The translations under genes and the position numbers were made by a program. Below, piece by piece: positions 1-6,139 of a stretch of DNA of 22,584 nt. The DNA is taken from contig UQUX01000018.1 in the NCBI GenBank assembly GCA_900544425.1, positions 1-22,584 on the forward strand. Direction: 5' to 3'. Every line of letters begins with the position of its first letter. Position 1 is the first letter of the stretch. Source of the DNA: an uncultured Collinsella sp. (GTDB taxonomy: Bacteria; Actinomycetota; Coriobacteriia; Coriobacteriales; Coriobacteriaceae). The notes under the pieces are model-generated. The model was not told the DNA's origin and searched no databases. It was given only the letters and a program-made list of their open reading frames with translations.

Positions 1-333
1 GCGCGCGATCACCTCGGCGTCGATGGCGTCGGTCTTCGCGATGCCGGGGAACATCCCGCGGGCCTGCTTCTCGGCATATCCGGGCAGGTAGGCGCAGGGG
101 TTCCCGTGCGCATGGGCGCGCGCGAGGACCAGCGCGCCGATGTTTCGCTTCTGGTCGACGACGACCAGCGCGCCGGAGCCGGCCCGCTCGAGCACCCGGT
201 CGATGTCGTCGGGCCTGTTGGCCAGCTCGGCCCTGAAGGCGACGCCCCCTCCCGCATCGAGCGCGCACGCGCTGTGCGAGCTCTTCCCGACGTCGATCCC
301 CAGGTAGGCCACGGGCGTCTCTGCTGCAGGCAT
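1..333 (-). CDS. IS110-family transposase, N-terminal part (runs off the window)
   Basis: Only the first 111 codons lie in the window. The N-terminus shows the RuvC-like DEDD fold of IS110 transposases: YLGIDVGKSSHSAC at residues 10-23 carries the first Asp, VVVDQKRNIGAL near residues 57-68 holds the second acidic position, and GIAKTDAIDAEVIA at 97-110 is the hallmark KTDxxDA block with the last acidic residues. The ATG at 331-333 has a purine-rich site (GGGAGAGG) upstream. The C-terminal Tnp_20 domain with its catalytic serine would lie beyond base 1 and cannot be checked, so whether the gene is intact is unknown. IS110 enzymes recombine DNA guided by a bridge RNA encoded in the element's non-coding end. 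In the IS110 subgroup that RNA lies upstream of the transposase, here on the right-hand side. Confidence 0.9.
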   Translation of the reverse strand, partial: MPAAETPVAYLGIDVGKSSHSACALDAGGGVAFRAELANRPDDIDRVLERAGSGALVVVDQKRNIGALVLARAHAHGNPCAYLPGYAEKQARGMFPGIAKTDAIDAEVIAR

Positions 334-369
334 GGTGTATCCTCTCCCTTGAGCCGGCCGTAAGCCGCG

Positions 370-545
370 GAAGCGACACCCACATTACCCGGCCGTGGCC
401 CGGTCCGGGCCCGGCACATCTCTATCAGTCGTTCCCCGCGGCCCCTCCCGCCCCGGCGGCAACACGTCCCGGGCCCTCTACGGGGCAGGGGCTGACGGCC
501 GTCCGGGGCGGTCGGCCAGCGACCACCGGTACGGCTCAATCGTAT
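370..545 (-). ncRNA. Predicted IS110 bridge RNA region
   Basis: This is an inference from family biology plus visible structure. Read on the minus strand, the stretch opens with a -10-like TATACGAT (539-546). A hairpin follows (GGTGGTCG, loop CTGGC, CGACCGCC, about 505-525), then a C-rich/G-rich pairing stretch and a strong GC hairpin around 385-415. IS110 bridge RNAs are transcribed from a promoter reconstituted at the joined ends of the excised circle, so a -10 without its own -35 near the left end fits. Guide loops that pair with target and donor were not assigned. Exact ends are guesses. Confidence 0.35.
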
Positions 546-556
546 AACCATGCAAC

Positions 557-584
557 GGAAAAGAGCCGCCCTTTCGGACGACTC
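557..584 (-). terminator. Intrinsic terminator beside hairpin element copy 1
   Basis: On the minus strand GAGTCGTCC, a GAAA tetraloop and GGGCGGCTC form a 9-bp stem (two G-U pairs), followed by TTTT. It would end transcription coming leftward through the hairpin element at 595-701 and so shield the insertion sequence. It lies only 11 bases beyond that element. Confidence 0.6.
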
Positions 585-594
585 AAACTGTAAT

Positions 595-701
595 GGGGCG
601 CGGGGTTTGGTCGCCTGCTCGGACAGTCCTGCTCGCACGGAGAGCACATTAAGTGCTCTCCGGCTCGTGCAGAACTCGCGATCGACCAAACCCCGCGTCC
701 C
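595..701 (-). repeat. Long hairpin repeat, copy 1 (conserved core with private arms)
   Basis: The outer arms are 595-613 and 683-701, pairing 18 of 19 bases. Between them is a 69-base core (614-682) that is the reverse complement of the core at 2844-2913 apart from a few substitutions and short variable patches. The core contains ATCGCGAGTTC at one side, an apical hairpin with 9-bp arms GGAGAGCAC and its complement around loop TTAAT, and GCAGGACTGTCCGAGCAGG at the other side. The arms share only the TCG/CGA bases next to the core with copy 2. No open reading frame in the element looks real. It lies between the AbiE cassette terminator and the IS110 end. Confidence 0.9.
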
Positions 702-734
702 GTCCCGGCGAGCCTCTGGCTAGTTACGACAATC

Positions 735-781
735 AAAAAGCAACAAGGGGCTCCCCCGCTCATCAAACGGGAGAGCCCCTC
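735..781 (-). terminator. Terminator of the AbiE-type operon (module T1)
   Basis: On the minus strand AGGGGCTCTCCCG and CGGGGGAGCCCCT pair across a 9-base loop with one mismatch, then TTGTTGCTTTTTG. It begins 25 bases past the toxin stop codon, so it ends the operon. Stem and trailing sequence are nearly identical to the terminator at 2683-2729, so the operon lies between two copies of one terminator module. Confidence 0.85.
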
Positions 782-805
782 ACCATACATAACGAATCAA
801 GGTGC

Positions 806-1573
806 CTATAGGTAGACCTTTTCGAGAAACGATAATGTGTCCTGAAGACGCGCTCTCTCTTTACGATCGGTCTGCCGATTTACATAAGAAGAAAAGTCCG
901 CAAAGAAGTCTCCGGCGTCAGCCCTCATTTGCTCTATTAGCTCCAAGCGAGCCGAAGGCGGCAACAAACCCGCAAGTCGAACAATATCCGAGCGATGCTT
1001 TCGTCGATCTTTATCGTTGCAATGGCGCCCTTCTTCATAGCTCCTATTGATATCAATGTGTGCACGCATCTTGAGGGGAATGATATGGAGCGCATCGAGC
1101 AACGTAATGCCCTCTACGTTCGTTGCGTTGTCGCGAATAAATTCGTAGTAGCCATCGTCGAGAATAATTGCCGAAAGACTTGATACGGCCCCGTCAAAGG
1201 AAAGAGGTGCCACTTCGCTCGTTTCATCTTCGAGCACAAAATCAGGATGTCGGGCGAATAGCTCAATTTGGCCGGGATAGTCTAGGACTTGCCTTGATCC
1301 TTCGGGCAAACAGAACCGATAGTAAGTGCACTTTCCATCGCCGACCTTCCCAGTCTCATATCCGACAGCTTTGATAAATGCCCACAATGCAGTGGCGAAT
1401 TCAACGCCTTCCCCATCAACAATTACGACGATATCCAAGTCTTCAGTAGCTCTAAACGAATCGCCCTCATTGTCAAATAGAACGCTGCAGGCCCCTCCAC
1501 CAATAAGGACGTAACCGCCTTTACAGCCGCTCATGGCATCGGCAAATCGCTCTATTCCCCTCACTTTTGACAT
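806..1573 (-). CDS. AbiEii-type nucleotidyltransferase toxin
   Basis: A 255-residue protein of the AbiEii/AbiGii nucleotidyltransferase family, the toxin half of type IV toxin-antitoxin and abortive-infection pairs. In characterised relatives it transfers nucleotides to RNA targets such as tRNA. Visible family marks are LIGGGACSVLF near residue 23, followed by RATEDLDIVV with the paired Asp of the nucleotidyltransferase active site, a later acidic IELF strand, and the C-terminal block LKMRAHIDINR...KDRRKHRSDI resembling the conserved Lys/Arg/Lys-Asp motif of AbiEii. The start at 1573 follows a perfect AGGAGG. A longer frame to 1669 has no such site and would lie inside the upstream gene. It overlaps the antitoxin gene by 13 bases, indicating translational coupling. 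Base composition is less GC-rich than the flanks, suggesting transfer. Confidence 0.85.
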   Translation of the reverse strand: MSKVRGIERFADAMSGCKGGYVLIGGGACSVLFDNEGDSFRATEDLDIVVIVDGEGVEFATALWAFIKAVGYETGKVGDGKCTYYRFCLPEGSRQVLDYPGQIELFARHPDFVLEDETSEVAPLSFDGAVSSLSAIILDDGYYEFIRDNATNVEGITLLDALHIIPLKMRAHIDINRSYEEGRHCNDKDRRKHRSDIVRLAGLLPPSARLELIEQMRADAGDFFADFSSYVNRQTDRKERARLQDTLSFLEKVYL

Positions 1574-2583
1574 ATCGTCCTCCTGAGCTGTTCGACCGCG
1601 TCGAGCAGACGATCTTCTTTGTAATCTGCTTTTGCGCAAGCAACGTATAAGGAAAACGGGTCGACACACTGCAAACCCGTCGCGTCAAAACTAATATCGG
1701 ACGGCGCGTCCACGGGATACGACCAGACCTCAATCACAACTGCCGCCGGTTCGTACCACTGAGCCTCCAGCCATCTGTCGCCCATATGCTCTTTCAAGGC
1801 CTCTAGCTGATATTTTTCGAGAGCAATGGTTGGAGCAGAGTCTTCATGGGCAAGGTCGGACATATAGCTAAGGGCAGACACACCGGAAAGCAGCGCATCA
1901 ACGGCACGTAGCTCTGTTCTCTCGATAACCTTCTTGAGCCGGATTCGCTCTAAAACTGGCGTGCGAAGATAGTCCTCAAACCCATCTAGCAACGTCTCGG
2001 TCGACAGCCCGGCGTCGCACAATATACGCTTTTTGCCGTCCCGCATAATCAACCCAGGAGCTATAGCGGCGATTTCCGAAAGATAGCCGCTGACGCTTGC
2101 CGCGCTTTTGCCACACAGACGCGCTAGGTCGCCGGCGGAGCAGTCAACCCATCGTCCCGCAATGAGATTTAGGACGATTCGTTGAGATTGGGGCGAAAGC
2201 GGAGCAGCGGGAGAAGCACCCAGCACCTCATCGGAAATAACGGCTCCGATAAACGGCAGGAACGCATTTCGCTCATCTCGGATATATGCGATTCCCTCCG
2301 AAGAAAGCGCGCGCATAAAACCTAAATCCATAGCATCCCAGCAAATTACCACCGGGTGAACATCTAACTTGCGCACCGCACTGACGAGATTTCGCGCCGA
2401 AATGACACTGGGCGGTTCCTTTGGTTCCGCAACAATAAAACGGCCCTGTTTAGACATGCCGAGCCGTGCCAAGCGAAGCGAATACCGCTCAAGATACATG
2501 CGAGGAATCTGCATCTCAACTGGCTCCGGGTCGATAGCGAGCTCTAAAGAGAAGAGTCTTTTTGGGAGGCAGTTTATCAGCAT
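1561..2583 (-). CDS. AbiEi-like antitoxin / winged-helix regulator
   Basis: A 340-residue protein directly upstream of, and overlapping, the AbiEii-type toxin. Residues about 130-190 read as a winged helix (SPQSQRIVLNLI, then LARLCGKSAASVSGYLSEI). The C-terminal half has GVSALSYMSDLA and a closing VDPFSLYVAC followed by a helix, a pattern I associate with AbiEi-like antitoxins paired with nucleotidyltransferases (inference; no search done). In AbiE systems this protein represses the operon and neutralises the toxin's effect. The ATG at 2583 has GGTGA six bases upstream; a TTG two codons earlier is also open but poorly spaced. A clear promoter sits at 2631-2658. Low GC like its partner. The family assignment is less certain than that of the toxin. 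Confidence 0.75.
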   Translation of the reverse strand: MLINCLPKRLFSLELAIDPEPVEMQIPRMYLERYSLRLARLGMSKQGRFIVAEPKEPPSVISARNLVSAVRKLDVHPVVICWDAMDLGFMRALSSEGIAYIRDERNAFLPFIGAVISDEVLGASPAAPLSPQSQRIVLNLIAGRWVDCSAGDLARLCGKSAASVSGYLSEIAAIAPGLIMRDGKKRILCDAGLSTETLLDGFEDYLRTPVLERIRLKKVIERTELRAVDALLSGVSALSYMSDLAHEDSAPTIALEKYQLEALKEHMGDRWLEAQWYEPAAVVIEVWSYPVDAPSDISFDATGLQCVDPFSLYVACAKADYKEDRLLDAVEQLRRTICQK

Positions 2584-2630
2584 GTACAATCACCGTTTTC
2601 ATTTCGGTTACATTTTAGCGTCTATCTGAA

Positions 2631-2658
2631 ATTATACTGAATCGTATAAAATCATCAA
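2631..2658 (-). promoter_or_regulatory. Promoter of the AbiE-type operon
   Basis: On the minus strand TTGATG (2653-2658), a 16-base spacer and a consensus TATAAT (2631-2636) precede the antitoxin start by about 48 bases. It is the best-looking sigma-A type promoter in the window and lies in an AT-rich pocket. AbiEi proteins usually repress their own promoter through inverted repeats; none is obvious here. Confidence 0.75.
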
Positions 2659-2682
2659 TCATCAAAGCCAAGCGCACCATTC

Positions 2683-2729
2683 AAAACGCAACAAGGGGCT
2701 CCCCCGTTCTTTAACGGGGGAGCCCCTTG
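2683..2729 (-). terminator. Terminator upstream of the AbiE-type operon (module T2)
   Basis: AAGGGGCTCCCCCGTT and AACGGGGGAGCCCCTT pair perfectly around a short AAG loop on the minus strand, followed by GTTGCGTTTTG. It is a close copy of the terminator at 735-781 in the same orientation. It lies just upstream of the operon promoter, so it blocks read-through from pcrA and makes the toxin-antitoxin unit transcriptionally isolated. The stem is symmetric enough to act in both directions. Confidence 0.85.
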
Positions 2730-2767
2730 CCATGTCTAAGTATTCAGCCCACCCGGTTCTCCAGATT

Positions 2768-2795
2768 AAAAAGCGAACGAGCAAAGCGACGTTCG
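2768..2795 (-). terminator. Possible terminator downstream of pcrA
   Basis: On the minus strand ACGAACG, a 10-base loop and CGTTCGC are followed by TTTTTAA. The stem is short (6-7 bp) but has a proper T-run. It lies beyond the hairpin element that follows pcrA, so a pcrA transcript ending here would carry the whole hairpin element in its 3' untranslated region. Confidence 0.5.
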
Positions 2796-2813
2796 TCCAG
2801 CAACGTTACCCAA

Positions 2814-2943
2814 GGACCTGGGCGGGCGTATAGGGCAACATCGATCGCGAGTTCCGCACGCAAAGGAGAGCACTTAATGTGCTCTCCGTCTTGCGCAGGA
2901 CTGCCCGAGCAGGCGATGTTGCCCTATACGCCCGCCCAGGTCC
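2814..2943 (+). repeat. Long hairpin repeat, copy 2 (conserved core with private 30-bp arms)
   Basis: The outer arms 2814-2843 and 2914-2943 are a perfect 30-bp inverted repeat. The 70-base core 2844-2913 matches the reverse complement of 614-682: same ends (ATCGCGAGTTC and GCAGGACTGCCCGAGCAGG) and identical apical hairpin with loop TTAAT. The inner stem patches differ between copies but stay pairable (CGCAA with TTGCG here; GCAC with GTGC in copy 1). The right arm ends seven bases from the pcrA stop codon, so pcrA mRNA would carry the fold. Orientation is opposite to copy 1. Confidence 0.92.
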
Positions 2944-2950
2944 GCCAGGA

Positions 2951-5845
2951 TCACGACAGCTTGACGATCGGCGCGAAGCCCTTCATCAGCTTTTTGGTCT
3001 GACCGGTCTTTTCGAATTGAACCTCGATCATGTCTCCGGCGACCGAGATCACGGTACCCGTGCCAAAGGTCTTGTGGCTCACGGTATCGCCTGCGGCAAA
3101 GTCCTGCGATGCGCTGGCGCGATCAACCTTGCGCTCCACCGTCGGGGACACCTTGGACGAGGGCTTTTTGGCTCGCGGTGCGCCCGAGCCAAAGGTCGAG
3201 GCAACACGGCCAGCGTCGGGCGAGACCCCACGATGGCGCTCGGTCCCGTAGCTGCTGCCACCAAAGAAATCGTCAAAGCTCGATCCGCCGCGCGAACCGG
3301 AACCGCCAGTCGAGCGCGTATGCGAACCAAATACCTTGCCGCCGTACATATCCGAACCCATGCCCGAGCCAAAGGTGCCGTGACGGTCGCCGCGCTTCTC
3401 CCAACCCGTGCCTTCAAAACCGGCAGAACCGATACCGCTAAACTCGATATCCTCAAACGGAATCTCGTTGAGGAAGCGCGAGCGCGGGTTGGCAGAGGTC
3501 GAGCCGTAGGTGCGACGCGTGGCCGCATAGGTCAGGAACAGGCGCTTACGGGCACGCGTGATGGCGACGTAGGCCAGGCGACGCTCCTCCTCGAGCTTAC
3601 CCGGGTCATCGCTGCCGCCAAAGTCGTGCACGTGCGGGAAGATGCCCTCCTCCATGCCGGCCACGAACACCGCCGGGAACTCCAGGCCCTTGGCGGAGTG
3701 GATGGTCATCATGGTAATGGCATGCGTCTCGCCGGCCAGGGAATCCAAGTCGGAGCGCAGGGCCAGCCACTCCATGAGTGCCGGTAGCGCCTTACAGGTG
3801 AGCGGACCATAGGTGCGCTCAATCTCGTCGGCATGCACGGCACCCGCCGGCATCCCCGTCGGCGCGGCATACGCGTTGCCCGCGATGGCGGCGGCCAGGG
3901 CATCCTGCGGCGAGAGCGCCGGGGCGGCTAGGCTATCGAGCGGATTGGAACCTGCGGCATCGCGCGCGCCGACGAGTGCCTCAAACGAGGATACCGGGGC
4001 AAATGGCCCCGGTTCGGGCGCGGGCGCGCTCACCACGACGGGCTCGGCGCCGGCAGGCACGTCGGCAACACCAGCTGCGCGCAGCTCTTCCAAGCTCTCG
4101 AGCGTACCCTCGATGTCCTCGTGCGTCTCCTCAAATTCGGCAGCGACGCCCAGGAATTCCTGGATGTTCTCGGCACGGCTCTCAGACTCCATGGTGCCCT
4201 CGGCGCGAAACGCCTGCAGCAGACCCGTCTTATCGACAATCATCTCGACGACGTCCTTGAGCTCGCCGTCCATGCGGCGGCCCTCGCGCACCAGCGACAC
4301 AAAGCTTGACAGGCCATTGCGGACCTTGGCGCTAAACATGCCGGTTTCGGCACACGCAATCTCGCAAGCCTGGAAGAACGAGCAACGGTTATCGCGCGCC
4401 AGCTGCTCGATTTTTTGGATCGAGGTGGAGCCGATGCCACGGCGCGGTGTGTTGATGACGCGCTTGACGCTCATCTCGTCGGCCGGGTTCACGATCATCT
4501 TAAGGTAGGCCATGACATCACGGATCTCGGCACGGTCGAAGAATCGCGTGCCGCCCACGATCTTGTAGGGCACGCCCGCGCGCAGGAACATATCTTCGAG
4601 GATACGCGACTGGGCGTTGGTGCGATAGAACACGGCAATGTCGTCGTAGCTCGTGCCTTTGGCATGCAGCTTCTCGATCTCGCCGGCAATCCAGCGACCC
4701 TCGTCGCGTTCGTCGCTCGCCTGGAAGGCCTGGATCTTCTCGCCATCGCCCTCGGCCGTAAACAGGCGCTTGTCCTTGCGCTGCGAGTTGTGGCGCACCA
4801 CGGCGTTGGCGGCGCTCAGGATGTGACCCGTAGAGCGATAGTTCTGCTCCAGCTTGACGGTCTTGCAGTTTTTAAAGTCCTTCTCAAAGTCCAGGATGTT
4901 GGTGATGTCGGCGCCACGCCAGCTGTAAATGGACTGGTCATCGTCGCCCACGACCATGAGGTTTTGGTACTTAGCGGCCAGCAGGTTGGCGATTTCGTAC
5001 TGGACGTGGTTGGTGTCCTGATACTCGTCGACGCTAATGTAGCGGAAGCGCTCTTGGTACTTATCGAGCACCTCGGGACGGGTGCGCAGCAGCTCGAGCG
5101 CGCGCACGAGCAGGTCGTCAAAGTCCATCGCATTGGCGGCGCGCAGGCGGCGCTCCAGCTCTAGGTAGACCTGCGCGGCCTTTTTGTCGTTGGGGCTATC
5201 GGCGCTCTTGAGCATGTCCTCGGGGCCGATCATGGCGTTTTTGGCCGAGCTAATCTTGCTGCGGATCATGTTGATGGGGAACTGCTTTTGCTCGATGCCG
5301 AGCGCCTGCATAATGTCGCGCACCATGCGCTTTGAGTCATCGTCATCGTAGATGGTGAACTGGCCGGTGTAGCCCAACAGGTCGGCGTCCTCGCGCAGCA
5401 TGCGCACGCACATAGCATGGAAGGTGCACACCCACATGCCACGGGTGCCGCTGGGAATGAGTGCCGCCAGACGCTCGCGCATCTCTGCCGCGGCCTTGTT
5501 GGTAAACGTAATGGCAAGAACCTGCCAAGGCTTAACACCCAGGTCGCCGAGCATATGTGCGATGCGGAAGGTCAAGACGCGGGTCTTGCCCGAGCCGGCG
5601 CCGGCGAGCACCAGCAACGGGCCCTCGGTGGACAGGACCGCCTCGCGCTGGGCGGGATTAAGGCTGTCGATGTCGACGAGCGGTTTGGCGGGCTTGGGCG
5701 CCGGCGCGGGAGCGTCGTAGATGTCGAGCGGAACGAGCTCGGGCTCCGGCGCAGCGGGGGCGGTGTATGCATCGAGCGGCACGGGTTCCGGCGCGGGCGG
5801 TACGGGTACCGCGGCGTTCTTTTCCCGGGGCAGGGGCTGGGTCAT
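2951..5845 (-). CDS. pcrA: ATP-dependent DNA helicase PcrA/UvrD
   Basis: A 964-residue superfamily 1A 3'-5' helicase acting in nucleotide excision repair, plasmid replication and clearing of stalled RNA polymerase. In order: Q motif LNPAQREAV (62-70), Walker A AGAGSGKT (81-88), DEYQD (273-277), GDDDQSIYSWRGA (300-312), LEQNYRST (332-339), HSAKGLEFPAVFVAGMEEG (716-734) and YVAITRARKRL (759-769). The C-terminal 45 residues (GDTVSHKTFGTGTV...) form the Tudor-like RNA polymerase-binding domain of PcrA. The ATG at 5845 has GAGGAG seven bases upstream; a longer frame to 5929 lacks one. Unusual points are an N-terminal Pro/Ala extension of about 55 residues with a repeated VPLDxY unit and an Ala/Pro-rich insert at about 590-690. 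The gene appears monocistronic. Confidence 0.96.
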   Translation of the reverse strand: MTQPLPREKNAAVPVPPAPEPVPLDAYTAPAAPEPELVPLDIYDAPAPAPKPAKPLVDIDSLNPAQREAVLSTEGPLLVLAGAGSGKTRVLTFRIAHMLGDLGVKPWQVLAITFTNKAAAEMRERLAALIPSGTRGMWVCTFHAMCVRMLREDADLLGYTGQFTIYDDDDSKRMVRDIMQALGIEQKQFPINMIRSKISSAKNAMIGPEDMLKSADSPNDKKAAQVYLELERRLRAANAMDFDDLLVRALELLRTRPEVLDKYQERFRYISVDEYQDTNHVQYEIANLLAAKYQNLMVVGDDDQSIYSWRGADITNILDFEKDFKNCKTVKLEQNYRSTGHILSAANAVVRHNSQRKDKRLFTAEGDGEKIQAFQASDERDEGRWIAGEIEKLHAKGTSYDDIAVFYRTNAQSRILEDMFLRAGVPYKIVGGTRFFDRAEIRDVMAYLKMIVNPADEMSVKRVINTPRRGIGSTSIQKIEQLARDNRCSFFQACEIACAETGMFSAKVRNGLSSFVSLVREGRRMDGELKDVVEMIVDKTGLLQAFRAEGTMESESRAENIQEFLGVAAEFEETHEDIEGTLESLEELRAAGVADVPAGAEPVVVSAPAPEPGPFAPVSSFEALVGARDAAGSNPLDSLAAPALSPQDALAAAIAGNAYAAPTGMPAGAVHADEIERTYGPLTCKALPALMEWLALRSDLDSLAGETHAITMMTIHSAKGLEFPAVFVAGMEEGIFPHVHDFGGSDDPGKLEEERRLAYVAITRARKRLFLTYAATRRTYGSTSANPRSRFLNEIPFEDIEFSGIGSAGFEGTGWEKRGDRHGTFGSGMGSDMYGGKVFGSHTRSTGGSGSRGGSSFDDFFGGSSYGTERHRGVSPDAGRVASTFGSGAPRAKKPSSKVSPTVERKVDRASASQDFAAGDTVSHKTFGTGTVISVAGDMIEVQFEKTGQTKKLMKGFAPIVKLS

Positions 5846-6053
5846 GGGCGACTCCTCATCTGACGGACGGCGCGCCTGCGGGCGGCGCCATAGTTTGAGC
5901 CGTACCAGTATACCGAGCCGCGCGGACACCGACGCAAATCACACCACGACTCCGTGCGCCACCGTCAGGCCCGCCCCAGCGGATTTGGTGCATTGGGGGG
6001 CCACCGATGTCATGGCAGCAGCGAGCGGCGGCCAGAGCGAACAAATTGGCATG

Positions 6054-6095
6054 AAAAGGGGGCGGCATAGACCTTTTGGTCATGCCACCCCCTTT
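6054..6095 (-). terminator. Terminator of uppP
   Basis: AAAGGGGGTGGCATGACC pairs with GGTCTATGCCGCCCCCTTTT across an AAAA loop on the minus strand, with one mismatch and one unpaired base, and ends in TTTT. It starts 45 bases after the uppP stop. A second, outer pairing (CCAGAGCGA at 6032-6040 with TCGCTCTGG at 6109-6117, then CAA with TTG) extends the fold on both sides, making a nested hairpin of nearly 90 bases. Confidence 0.85.
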
Positions 6096-6139
6096 GAATG
6101 ACAAGTTGTCGCTCTGGTCGCCGCGCAGCGTCAACCAAG

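Larger units (their letters stand above)
1..556 (-). mobile_element. IS110-family insertion sequence, left-end portion
   Basis: The segment consists of the transposase start and about 220 bases of non-coding, very GC-rich sequence upstream of it. This matches the long non-coding left end that distinguishes IS110 elements. The outer boundary cannot be fixed: IS110 elements have no long terminal inverted repeats and the other end is outside the window. I place it provisionally just before the terminator hairpin at 557-584, where composition changes from about 70 percent GC to mixed. The true limit could be anywhere from about 546 to 594. Confidence 0.5.

Noticed and set aside
9..689. A 226-codon minus-strand frame across the IS110 end and hairpin copy 1
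   Set aside because: It runs out of frame with the transposase and through the structured non-coding end. Its Arg/Pro-rich composition is typical of GC-rich shadow frames.
595..701. Hairpin copy 1 as an integron attC site
   Set aside because: The inverted arms and central loop recall attC, but the GTTRRRY/RYYYAAC core boxes are absent and the conserved part is the interior, opposite to attC, where the ends are conserved.
2814..2943. Hairpin copy 2 as an ordinary pcrA terminator
   Set aside because: It is far longer than needed, has a conserved non-arm core shared with another locus, and lacks a T-run. A separate terminator-like stem with a T-run lies beyond it at 2768-2795.
595..2943. The two similar hairpins as a CRISPR array or tandem repeat
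   Set aside because: There are only two units, in opposite orientation and over 2 kb apart, with genes between them and no spacer pattern.
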